Positions 18,430-24,823 of a stretch of 64,000 nt of DNA are shown here, one piece after another. The position numbers and the translations under genes are program-made. How positions within the stretch are numbered: position 1 is the first letter of the stretch; the number at the start of each line of letters is the position of its first letter. The notes beneath the pieces are model-generated. The model searched no databases. It was not told the DNA's origin and worked only from the letters and a program-made list of their open reading frames with translations. This DNA is from Winogradskyella alexanderae (GTDB lineage Bacteria; Bacteroidota; Bacteroidia; Flavobacteriales; Flavobacteriaceae), in NCBI RefSeq assembly GCF_020166335.1, contig NZ_JAIUJR010000003.1:1-64000 (forward strand), given 5' to 3'.

Positions 18430-19187
18430 CTCGGTTTTTTTTGATGTAATTCTCTTAGTTTCGAGTATTTTAAAAATGTGATATTGGCCGTTTGTACACA
18501 AATAACAAACCCATTAAAGCCATCTAAAAATCCCAATCGCAGGAAATAAGATTTGAAAAAAGCCCAGGTTGGATTCCAGATGATTTTCCATATAGGAGCT
18601 TTTTTACCCTTTTCAAAATAGGCTTTTGCGGCAATACTCGAAAAATATTCTGTTTTTTGATTGAATTCAGAATAGCTTTGATAGGTTTTGTGTAGGATGT
18701 CACCTTTTAATTTTCCTATTTTAGAATTGGGAGCCATGTTTATGTGGTCATGTGGATTAATACCTTCCCATTTCGCTTTTCTTCTGTCAAATATCCGTAA
18801 CTTTTTGTTTGGATACCAGTCAGAATATTTAATCCATTGCCCGCAAAAATTATTTAATCTATTGCAATAGTAACCATCGCAGGCCCAATTGGATTTGAGT
18901 TTTACAATAGATTCTTGAAGTTCTTCAGAAAGCGACTCATCACCATCTAAGGATACGATGTAATCGTAATTTGCTTTCTCAAGGGCAAAGTTTTTTTGTT
19001 CAACATAGCCCAAAAACTGTTGCTCAATAAATATGACATTATAGTTTTTGCATATGGCTTTTGTACTATCTGTAGAAAACGAATCAACCACAAGGATCTC
19101 ATCCACAACGTTTATCAGCGACTTTAGACACCTCTCGATATTGCGCTGTTCATTGTAGGTAATTATTACGCCAGATAGTTTAATCAC
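18426..19187 (-). CDS. Glycosyltransferase family 2, LPS-core WaaE/KdtX-like (253 aa)
   Basis: The N-terminus GVIITYNEQRNIERCLKSL, followed by VVDEILVVDSFSTDST and the EQQFLGYVEQKNFAL box, is characteristic of the WaaE/KdtX-like GT2 group that adds sugars to LPS inner core. The metal-binding motif is YIVSLDGDESLSEEL (about residue 90). The R-L-N-NFCGQWIKYSDWYPNKKLRIF segment is also typical. The C-terminus (FLRLGFLDGFNGFVICVQTA) is hydrophobic and may touch the membrane. The start at 19187 is GTG. The gene overlaps the kinase gene tail-to-tail by four bases, and the divergent GT2 gene at 19229 lies only 41 bases away. Function in outer-membrane glycolipid assembly is likely. Confidence 0.88.
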   Translation of the reverse strand: MIKLSGVIITYNEQRNIERCLKSLINVVDEILVVDSFSTDSTKAICKNYNVIFIEQQFLGYVEQKNFALEKANYDYIVSLDGDESLSEELQESIVKLKSNWACDGYYCNRLNNFCGQWIKYSDWYPNKKLRIFDRRKAKWEGINPHDHINMAPNSKIGKLKGDILHKTYQSYSEFNQKTEYFSSIAAKAYFEKGKKAPIWKIIWNPTWAFFKSYFLRLGFLDGFNGFVICVQTANITFLKYSKLRELHQKKPS

Positions 19188-19214
19188 TTTTGCATTTTAA
19201 GTAGGTAAAAATAG

Positions 19215-19222
19215 TATTTTTG
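19215..19222 (+). promoter_or_regulatory. -7 element TATTTTTG directly before a start codon
   Basis: TATTTTTG ends 6 bases before the ATG at 19229, so transcription should start at or within a few bases of the start codon. This also rules out the upstream TTG at 19220 as the true start. Confidence 0.55.
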
Positions 19223-19228
19223 TCCCAC

Positions 19229-20053
19229 ATGAAATCATTTGAGGCATCATTAATAATTAGTACTTACAACCAACCAAAATGGTTAGAAAAAGTACTTTGG
19301 AGTTGTGAAAATCAGACAGAAGCAAATTTCGAAGTTATTATAGCAGATGATGGCTCAAAAGATGATACCAAAAAGCTTATTGATACTTTTCAGAAAACAT
19401 CAAAGCTATTAATAAAGCACGTTTGGCATGAGGATAGAGGTTTTCAAAAAACTATAATTTTAAATAAGGCTATTGTAGCTTCAAATACGGATTATTTAAT
19501 TTTTACCGATGGAGATTGTGTTTTACGAAACGATTTTATTGCGACTCATTTAAATAATAGAGAGAAAGGCTACTTTTTATCAGGAGGCTATTTTAAACTC
19601 CCAATGCACATTAGCGAGTTAATAACAAGGCAAGTTATTTTAGATCAAAAGTGCTTTAATATTAAATGGCTAAAAGAAAAAGGTTTAAAATCTTCATTTA
19701 AAAACAATAAATTATCCTCTAAAGGACTAAAAACTAAACTTTTAAATGCACTGACGCCAACTAAAGCGACTTGGAATGGTCATAATGCTTCTGGATGGAA
19801 AGCCGATATCATTGAAGCAAATGGTTTCGATGAGCGCATGCAATATGGTGGTGAGGATAGAGAATTGGGTGAACGTTTGTTCAATAAAGACATTAAGGCT
19901 AAACAATTGAGATATAGTGCAGTTTGTGTACATTTATATCATGAAAGGGGTTATGTAACACCAGAAATGATTGAAAAAAACCTTAAAATACGGGCGCACA
20001 CAAAAAAATCTAAAATAACAACGACACCTTTTGGGATAGAAAAATTAAGTTAA
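19229..20053 (+). CDS. Glycosyltransferase family 2 with galactosyltransferase-like C-terminus (274 aa)
   Basis: The sequence opens MKSFEASLIISTYNQPKWLEKVL, with ADDGSKDDTKKL (about residue 38-48), a DxD-like LIFTDGDCVL (about 90) and, near residue 210, MQYGGEDRELGERLF, the acidic catalytic box of this group. W-N-G-HNASGWKADII precedes it. The layout closely parallels the GT2 at 16801-17601, suggesting an older duplication. ATG at 19229 is chosen over the TTG at 19220 because the -7 promoter element occupies 19215-19222. It ends with a 9-base tail-to-tail overlap with the GT9 gene. It likely acts on a surface glycan such as LPS core or O-antigen. Confidence 0.9.
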   Translation: MKSFEASLIISTYNQPKWLEKVLWSCENQTEANFEVIIADDGSKDDTKKLIDTFQKTSKLLIKHVWHEDRGFQKTIILNKAIVASNTDYLIFTDGDCVLRNDFIATHLNNREKGYFLSGGYFKLPMHISELITRQVILDQKCFNIKWLKEKGLKSSFKNNKLSSKGLKTKLLNALTPTKATWNGHNASGWKADIIEANGFDERMQYGGEDRELGERLFNKDIKAKQLRYSAVCVHLYHERGYVTPEMIEKNLKIRAHTKKSKITTTPFGIEKLS

Positions 20054-21109
20054 CTGGTCCAAGAATTCTGTAAGATCTTCTTTAAAATATTCTGGTCTAA
20101 AATTCTCGTATAAATTCTTAAAGTCGTTCTTCAGGTCTTTGTAATGTGCAATTTTATTGTACCTTTTACTTTCATAATCTTGAAGATGGACGGATTTATG
20201 CCGAATACCATCCTCAAACATGTTCCAAGCTTTTTTATCTATCCATGGTGAAAAAATTGTAAATGTAGGTATATCCAGTGCTTTTGCCATGTTTGTTGCA
20301 CCACCTTCATTTCCAATTAAAGCTGTGCAATGTATTGTTAATGTTAAGAACTCTCTGAGGCTTTTACCGAATAAATCTAAAAAAATCTGATTTTTTGTAA
20401 CTGGTTTACAATACTCATAAACTTCTTTGGCATGGCTGTATTGTGTTGGTATGTAGTTGAAGATTAATTGAGCATTTGGTTGCTCGGTGATTATAGTATC
20501 AAGGACATGTGCCATGTACTTTAAAGGATAGGTTTTGTTTATACCACTTCCTAAAACAGCTATCATATAAAGTGGTTTTGTTAAGTCCAGACCATTATCT
20601 AATAAAATCGTTTCTCCTTTTTGCAATTCAGAAGCAGTAAGGTAAATTTTTGGTTTAATAACCTCTGACTTAATATTAAGAGGTTCTAATAAGCTTAATC
20701 TGTTTTCAATGGCTAATCCAGCACTGGTTTTTGGTTCTTTACCTTCCTTGACGGTATGAGTATATAAAAAGGACGTGTACCATTTATATTTAGATATTCT
20801 TTTTTTAGCCTTAGTACGAAATGATACGATATTACTCGATGTTTTTGAATAAACATCTATGACAGCATCATAGTTTTCCATTTGAAGGAACTTACCAAAT
20901 GCCAGAGTTGCTTTAAGGCTATTCTCATGTTCCTTCGTAAAAAAATGAAATTTATCAATAAAAGGATTGTTTTCAACAACTTGATACGTATGCGTGTTTA
21001 TTACATAATGCAGTTCAGCATCTGGATACTTAGATTTAATAGCTTCAAAAAGGATACTAGATGTCAATACATCACCGATCATTTTTTGTTGTATGATTAA
21101 TATTTTCAT
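20045..21109 (-). CDS. Glycosyltransferase family 9 (heptosyltransferase-like, 354 aa)
   Basis: The GT-B fold of ADP-heptose:LPS heptosyltransferases is recognisable. The N-terminal MKILIIQQKMIGDVLTSSIL box carries the family's IGD motif, YDAVIDVYSKTSS lies near residue 80, IAVLGSGINKTYPLKYMA near 183 and CTALIGNEGGATNMAKALDIPTFTIF near 260-285 forms the C-terminal nucleotide-sugar site. These enzymes extend LPS inner core in the cytoplasm. It lies 29 bases downstream of dapD on the same strand, so read-through from dapD is possible. It is the last gene of the glycan island. Donor identity (heptose or another sugar) is not provable here. Confidence 0.88.
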   Translation of the reverse strand: MKILIIQQKMIGDVLTSSILFEAIKSKYPDAELHYVINTHTYQVVENNPFIDKFHFFTKEHENSLKATLAFGKFLQMENYDAVIDVYSKTSSNIVSFRTKAKKRISKYKWYTSFLYTHTVKEGKEPKTSAGLAIENRLSLLEPLNIKSEVIKPKIYLTASELQKGETILLDNGLDLTKPLYMIAVLGSGINKTYPLKYMAHVLDTIITEQPNAQLIFNYIPTQYSHAKEVYEYCKPVTKNQIFLDLFGKSLREFLTLTIHCTALIGNEGGATNMAKALDIPTFTIFSPWIDKKAWNMFEDGIRHKSVHLQDYESKRYNKIAHYKDLKNDFKNLYENFRPEYFKEDLTEFLDQLT

Positions 21110-21138
21110 GTTATGAAAACCAAGTTTAAATGTGGCTT

Positions 21139-21954
21139 TTAGACAGCTACATCATACTCGCGTAATGCATCATTCAAAGAAGTTTTTTTGTCTGTACTTT
21201 CTTTACGTTTACCTATAATAAGTGCACAAGGGACTTGATATTCTCCTGCGGAAAATGTCTTTGTATAACTACCAGGAATAACAACAGATCTTGCAGGAAC
21301 AACACCTTTCATTTCCATTGGCTCGGCACCTGTAACATCAATAATTTTGGTACTCATAGTTAGTACAACATTGGCGCCCAATACGGCCTCCTTTTCAACG
21401 CGTACACCCTCTACTACAATACAACGGCTACCGATAAATGCGCCATCTTCAATAATCACAGGTGCGGCTTGTAATGGTTCTAGAACACCACCAATACCAA
21501 CGCCACCTGAAAGGTGTACGTTTTTACCAATCTGTGCGCAACTCCCTACCGTTGCCCAAGTATCTACCATTGTGCCTTCATCTACATAGGCACCGATATT
21601 TACATAACTGGGCATCATAATTACACCTTTAGAAATGTATGCACCATGTCTTGCCACAGCATGAGGTACAACTCTTATACCTTTAAGCGCATAATCTCGC
21701 TTTAAAGGAATTTTGTCGTGATATTCAAAAATACCAACTTCATGAGTTTCCATTTTTTGAATAGGGAAATAGAGAACAACTGCTTTTTTAACCCATTCAT
21801 TAACTTGCCATCCATCTCCTTTTGGTTCTGCAACTCTTAGGGTACCTTCATCCAGTAAGCCAATAACGCTTCTAATAGCATCAACAGTAACTTTATTGTT
21901 CAAAAGAGAACGATCTTCCCACGCATTCTCTATAACGTTTTTTAATTGTTCCAT
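21139..21954 (-). CDS. dapD: 2,3,4,5-tetrahydropyridine-2,6-dicarboxylate N-succinyltransferase (271 aa)
   Basis: This enzyme succinylates tetrahydrodipicolinate in lysine/meso-diaminopimelate synthesis, feeding peptidoglycan. The left-handed beta-helix of hexapeptide repeats is evident from about residue 100 (GVIMMPSYVNIGAYVDEGTMVDTWATVGSCAQIGKNVHLSGGVGIGGVLEPLQ). The C-terminal ARSVVIPGSYTK is conserved. The ATG at 21954 gives MEQLKNVIENAW and exactly the family's usual ~271 residues. A longer frame to 21999 would run through a TATCTTTG -7 element (21979-21986), so it is rejected. Upstream, on the other side, lie the two tandem small-RNA-like units. Confidence 0.95.
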   Translation of the reverse strand: MEQLKNVIENAWEDRSLLNNKVTVDAIRSVIGLLDEGTLRVAEPKGDGWQVNEWVKKAVVLYFPIQKMETHEVGIFEYHDKIPLKRDYALKGIRVVPHAVARHGAYISKGVIMMPSYVNIGAYVDEGTMVDTWATVGSCAQIGKNVHLSGGVGIGGVLEPLQAAPVIIEDGAFIGSRCIVVEGVRVEKEAVLGANVVLTMSTKIIDVTGAEPMEMKGVVPARSVVIPGSYTKTFSAGEYQVPCALIIGKRKESTDKKTSLNDALREYDVAV

Positions 21955-21978
21955 CAAATTGTATCCATTTATTTGCAC

Positions 21979-21986
21979 CAAAGATA
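21979..21986 (-). promoter_or_regulatory. -7 element of the dapD promoter
   Basis: TATCTTTG on the minus strand matches TAnnTTTG and lies 24 bases upstream of the dapD ATG. No convincing -33 TTG at 19-21 bases was found. Confidence 0.5.
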
Positions 21987-22024
21987 AGTCCAATACCAAG
22001 CAACATAAAATTTTTTGAAATATT

Positions 22025-22160
22025 TGTGACTAACCCAGAAAAGTAGTGTCTTATAAATGTTAAATCAAGGATAACTAACTATACGTAAGTGTATCTGAGA
22101 GTTTAATTAATAGCTAATTTTGAAAACTCCTCTCCCCTTTTTTTGAGGAGTTTTCTTTTT
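22025..22160 (+). ncRNA. Putative small RNA gene, copy 1 (promoter, ~100-nt body, terminator)
   Basis: TGTGAC (22025-22030), 15 bases, then GTGTCTTATAA (22046-22056, with TATAAATG at 22052-22059) look like a promoter. About 40 bases later comes GTTTAATTAATAGCTAATTT (22101-22120), immediately followed by an 11-bp perfect hairpin (GAAAACTCCTC 22122-22132 with GAGGAGTTTTC 22145-22155) and a T-run. The next unit (22177-22306) repeats the same signals at the same spacing. No convincing open frame lies inside. The predicted transcript would run from about 22065 to 22160. No known RNA family was recognised. Confidence 0.5.
22122..22160. terminator. Intrinsic terminator of small-RNA-like unit 1
   Basis: Perfect 11-bp stem GAAAACTCCTC/GAGGAGTTTTC with a 12-base loop, followed by TTTTT. 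Confidence 0.8.
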
Positions 22161-22176
22161 AAAAATATCTGAAGAA

Positions 22177-22306
22177 TGTGACCTACTTAATGTTTTGGTG
22201 TCTTATAATTGATTAACGACGTGATTTATTTAAATGAGGGAAATAATATCATGGTTTAATTGATAGCTTAATTAAAACGCTTCTTTAACTAGAAGCGTTT
22301 TTTATT
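22177..22306 (+). ncRNA. Putative small RNA gene, copy 2 (promoter, ~95-nt body, terminator)
   Basis: TGTGAC (22177-22182), a 15-base spacer and GTGTCTTATAA (22198-22208, with TATAATTG at 22204-22211) repeat copy 1 exactly in spacing. GTTTAATTGATAGCTTAATT (22254-22273) again directly precedes a perfect 11-bp hairpin (AAAACGCTTCT 22274-22284, AGAAGCGTTTT 22291-22301) with a T-rich tail. The body between the conserved blocks differs from copy 1. It contains a 9-codon frame from the ATG at 22234 (MREIISWFN), probably by chance. The unit ends just before the ruvX promoter. The predicted transcript runs from about 22217 to 22305. Confidence 0.5.
22274..22306. terminator. Intrinsic terminator of small-RNA-like unit 2
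   Basis: Perfect 11-bp stem AAAACGCTTCT/AGAAGCGTTTT around the loop TTAACT, followed by TTTATTT. Confidence 0.8.
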
Positions 22307-22316
22307 TAATCCGTTG

Positions 22317-22324
22317 TACCTTTG
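22317..22324 (+). promoter_or_regulatory. -7 element of the ruvX promoter, leaderless
   Basis: TACCTTTG ends 6 bases before the ruvX ATG (22331), placing the expected transcription start at the start codon itself. Confidence 0.55.
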
Positions 22325-22330
22325 TAGCCT

Positions 22331-22744
22331 ATGGGGCGAATTTTAGCAATAGATTATGGAATGAAGCGAACAGGATTGGCTGTAACTGATGAATTACAGA
22401 TAATTGCATCTGGTTTAATTACTGTAGATTCAAAAGACATCATAGCGTTTTTGACAAATTATGTTGCAAAGGAGAAGGTTGAAAAAATTGTCGTAGGATT
22501 GCCTAAGCAAATGGATAATACAGCATCAGAAAGTGAAATTTATATTCAATTGTTTCTAAAACGTCTAAAGAAGGCATTGCCACAAATCCCTGTTGAAAGA
22601 GTAGATGAGCGTTTTACTTCTAAAATGGCATTTCAAACAATGATAGATAGTGGTTTAAAGAAAAAACAAAGACAAAATAAAGCGCTTATTGACGAAATAA
22701 GTGCTACACTTATACTGCAGAGTTATTTGGCTTCAAAATCTTAA
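22331..22744 (+). CDS. ruvX: Putative pre-16S rRNA nuclease / Holliday junction resolvase RuvX-YqgF (137 aa)
   Basis: The RNase H-like fold of the YqgF family is shown by GRILAIDYGMKRTGLAVTD at the N-terminus (catalytic Asp in IDYG), KIVVGLPKQMDNTASE near residue 54, VDERFTSKMA near 92 and the closing KALIDEISATLILQSYL, with another conserved acidic residue. Family members mature the 5' end of 16S rRNA and have been proposed to resolve Holliday junctions. Length (137) is typical. It starts the def-DUF5606-mazG run, which is a common order in Flavobacteriia. The promoter element TACCTTTG abuts the ATG, implying a leaderless mRNA. Confidence 0.92.
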   Translation: MGRILAIDYGMKRTGLAVTDELQIIASGLITVDSKDIIAFLTNYVAKEKVEKIVVGLPKQMDNTASESEIYIQLFLKRLKKALPQIPVERVDERFTSKMAFQTMIDSGLKKKQRQNKALIDEISATLILQSYLASKS

Positions 22745-22754
22745 ATAAGAATTG

Positions 22755-22762
22755 TACTTTTG
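22755..22762 (+). promoter_or_regulatory. -7 element upstream of def
   Basis: TACTTTTG matches TAnnTTTG and sits 19 bases before the def ATG in the gap after ruvX, so def-DUF5606-mazG may have its own promoter. Confidence 0.45.
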
Positions 22763-22781
22763 CTCCCGAAATAATTAGAAT

Positions 22782-23372
22782 ATGATTTTACCTATTGTTG
22801 CATATGGCGATCCTGTACTGAAGAAAAAAGCTAAGGCAATTGATGCGCAATATCCAAAGTTGGACGAACTGATTGAAAATATGCACGAGACTATGTATGG
22901 TGCATTTGGTGTTGGACTTGCTGCACCGCAAGTAGGACTGCCTATCCGCTTATTTTTAGTTGATACAGAGCCTTTTGCAGATGATGAAAATCTCTCTGAA
23001 AATGAAAGAGAACAACTTAAGAATTTCAAAAAAATATTCATAAATGCTCAAATATTAGAAGAAGAAGGTGATGAGTGGGCGTTTAATGAAGGCTGTTTAA
23101 GTATTCCTGATGTTAGGGAAGATGTATTTAGGCAACCAAAAATAAAAATACAATATCAAGATGAAAATTTTGATACATATGTAGAGGAATATGAAGGCCT
23201 CATTGCAAGGGTAATACAGCATGAGTATGATCATATCGAAGGCATATTATTTACAGACAAACTTTCCTCCTTTAAAAAGCGATTAATAAAAGGAAAGTTG
23301 AATAATATTTCAAAAGGAAAAATAAAAATTGACTATAAAATGCGTTTTCCACTTATGAGTAGAAAACGCTAA
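22782..23372 (+). CDS. def: Peptide deformylase (196 aa)
   Basis: The enzyme removes the formyl group from nascent polypeptides. All three metal/active-site motifs are intact: GVGLAAPQVG (about residues 44-53), EGCLSIP (about 104-110, Cys ligand) and QHEYDHIEG (about 146-154, the HExxH zinc/iron site). A 15-residue insertion around PFADDENLSENEREQLKNF, near residue 70, is usual in Bacteroidota deformylases. The length fits. It is followed 10 bases later by the DUF5606 gene and appears co-transcribed with it. The ATG at 22782 gives the standard N-terminus MILPIVAYGDPVLKKKA. Confidence 0.96.
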   Translation: MILPIVAYGDPVLKKKAKAIDAQYPKLDELIENMHETMYGAFGVGLAAPQVGLPIRLFLVDTEPFADDENLSENEREQLKNFKKIFINAQILEEEGDEWAFNEGCLSIPDVREDVFRQPKIKIQYQDENFDTYVEEYEGLIARVIQHEYDHIEGILFTDKLSSFKKRLIKGKLNNISKGKIKIDYKMRFPLMSRKR

Positions 23373-23382
23373 CTAAAGAAAT

Positions 23383-23808
23383 ATGAGTTTAGACAAAATA
23401 CTAGCAATTTCCGGTAAACCAGGATTATTTGAAATTGTGACTCAGACAAGGACAGGTGCAGTGGTGGAATCACTGTTAGACAAAAAAAGATTAACAGTTG
23501 GGGCACACAGTAATATTAGTATACTAAGCGAAATTGCTATATATACCTTGACCGAAGAGGTACCGCTTAGAGACGTACTGAAAAAAGTAAAAGACAAGGA
23601 AAATGGCAAACCCACATCTATAAGCCATAAAGACAGCAAGGATACCTTAGAGGAATATTTTTTCGAAATCTTACCAGAATACGACGAAGACAGAGTTTAT
23701 GCCTCTGACATAAAGAAAGTTATTCAGTGGTACAATATCCTGCATAAGAACAATCTTCTAGATAGCCTTGAATCTGAGGAAAATTCAGATACCTCAGAAG
23801 AAGAATAA
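23383..23808 (+). CDS. DUF5606 domain-containing protein (141 aa)
   Basis: The sequence MSLDKILAISGKPGLFEIVTQTRTGAVVESL is recognisable as DUF5606, a Bacteroidota-specific protein usually encoded between def and mazG, as here. Its N-terminal ~65 residues look like a small SH3-like beta-barrel. Residues ~66-125 form a helical part (LRDVLKKVKDK, ASDIKKVIQWYNILHKNNLLD) and the last ~15 are acidic and probably disordered. No catalytic motif is visible and the biochemical role is not known. The stop is 2 bases before the mazG start, pointing to translational coupling. The ATG at 23383 is the family start. Confidence 0.85.
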   Translation: MSLDKILAISGKPGLFEIVTQTRTGAVVESLLDKKRLTVGAHSNISILSEIAIYTLTEEVPLRDVLKKVKDKENGKPTSISHKDSKDTLEEYFFEILPEYDEDRVYASDIKKVIQWYNILHKNNLLDSLESEENSDTSEEE

Positions 23809-23810
23809 TC

Positions 23811-24584
23811 ATGTCTACAAAGCAATCACAACTTCAAGCTTTTGAGCGTTTGTTAATTGTCATGGACGAGTTGCGCGAACAGTGCCCATGGGACAAAAAA
23901 CAAACTATGGAATCACTCAGACATTTAACAATTGAGGAAGTTTACGAGCTAGGTGATGCTATTTTAGATAATGATTTAGATGAAGTTAAAAAAGAACTTG
24001 GAGATGTTCTTTTGCACATTGTTTTTTACTCTAAAATTGGGAGTGAAACCAATGACTTTGATATTGCCGATGTTTGCCACACCATTTGTGATAAGCTTAT
24101 TGAAAGACATCCGCATATCTATGCAGATGTTAAAGTAAATGATGAGGAGGATGTTAAACGAAATTGGGAGCAGATTAAGCTTAAAGAAGGCAAGAAAAGT
24201 GTTTTGGAAGGTGTGCCGAAAAGTCTACCAGCAATGGTAAAGGCCAACCGAATTCAAGATAAAGTTGCAGGTGTTGGGTTTGACTGGGAAAAACCGGAAC
24301 AAGTTTTTGAAAAAGTAGAGGAGGAACTCAGTGAACTTAAATCTGAAATATCTAAAGGCAATATGGACGCCATCGAGAATGAATTTGGCGACGTGTTATT
24401 TTCAATGATAAATTATGCTCGGTTTTTAAAGGTAAATCCTGAAAATGCGCTTGAGCGAACTAACAAAAAATTCATTAAAAGATTTCAATATTTAGAGTCT
24501 AAGGCAAAGGAACTAAACAAATCTTTAAAAGATATGACTCTCTCAGAGATGGACGTCTTTTGGGAAGAAGCCAAATCAGTTTAA
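23811..24584 (+). CDS. mazG: Nucleoside triphosphate pyrophosphohydrolase MazG (257 aa)
   Basis: Two tandem MazG domains are visible. The N-terminal one begins LIVMDELREQCPWDKKQTMESLRHLTIEEVYEL and has the EExxE...ExxD metal site (IEEVYELGDAIL, DEVKKELGDVLLHIVFY). The second domain starts near residue 160 (VFEKVEEELSELKSE, IENEFGDVLFSMINYARFL). The linker KLKEGKKSVLEGVPKSLPAMVKANRIQDKVAGVGFDW is characteristic. It hydrolyses NTPs/dNTPs to the monophosphate, cleaning the nucleotide pool. It is the last gene of the ruvX run; a strong hairpin lies between it and the convergent DUF349 gene. Confidence 0.94.
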   Translation: MSTKQSQLQAFERLLIVMDELREQCPWDKKQTMESLRHLTIEEVYELGDAILDNDLDEVKKELGDVLLHIVFYSKIGSETNDFDIADVCHTICDKLIERHPHIYADVKVNDEEDVKRNWEQIKLKEGKKSVLEGVPKSLPAMVKANRIQDKVAGVGFDWEKPEQVFEKVEEELSELKSEISKGNMDAIENEFGDVLFSMINYARFLKVNPENALERTNKKFIKRFQYLESKAKELNKSLKDMTLSEMDVFWEEAKSV

Positions 24585-24734
24585 AAAAACGTATTGAGCC
24601 TTAATTTTTTAGCACATTTATAGTATTAGTGTTAAAAGTTTCAGAATATTTCCAATTTAAACGTCCAATACATATGTGTGTCCGTAGATACTGTATACAA
24701 AAACAATTACGTTTTTTATATTCTTAGTAGTAGG

Positions 24735-24767
24735 TCTTAATTATTTAAATAGCGGTTGTAATTAAGA
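24735..24767. repeat. Intergenic inverted repeat of unknown role
   Basis: TCTTAATTA (24735-24743) and TAATTAAGA (24759-24767) can form a 9-bp AT-only stem with a 15-base loop. It is distinct from the strong terminator 20 bases further on. It could be part of a small RNA or of the mazG 3' UTR. Confidence 0.35.
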
Positions 24768-24787
24768 TTAATTTAGTTTAGTTAGGG

Positions 24788-24820
24788 CAAAACCCACTTG
24801 ATAAACTCAAGTGGGTTTTG
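24788..24820. terminator. Bidirectional terminator between mazG and the DUF349 gene
   Basis: CAAAACCCACTTGA (24788-24801) pairs perfectly with TCAAGTGGGTTTTG (24807-24820) around a 5-base loop. The A-run on one side and T-run on the other allow termination from both convergent genes. Confidence 0.85.
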
Positions 24821-24823
24821 ATT

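Noticed and set aside
21955..21999. Upstream extension of dapD to 21999
   Set aside because: It would run through a TATCTTTG promoter element and add residues not found in the family; ATG at 21954 gives the normal 271 residues.
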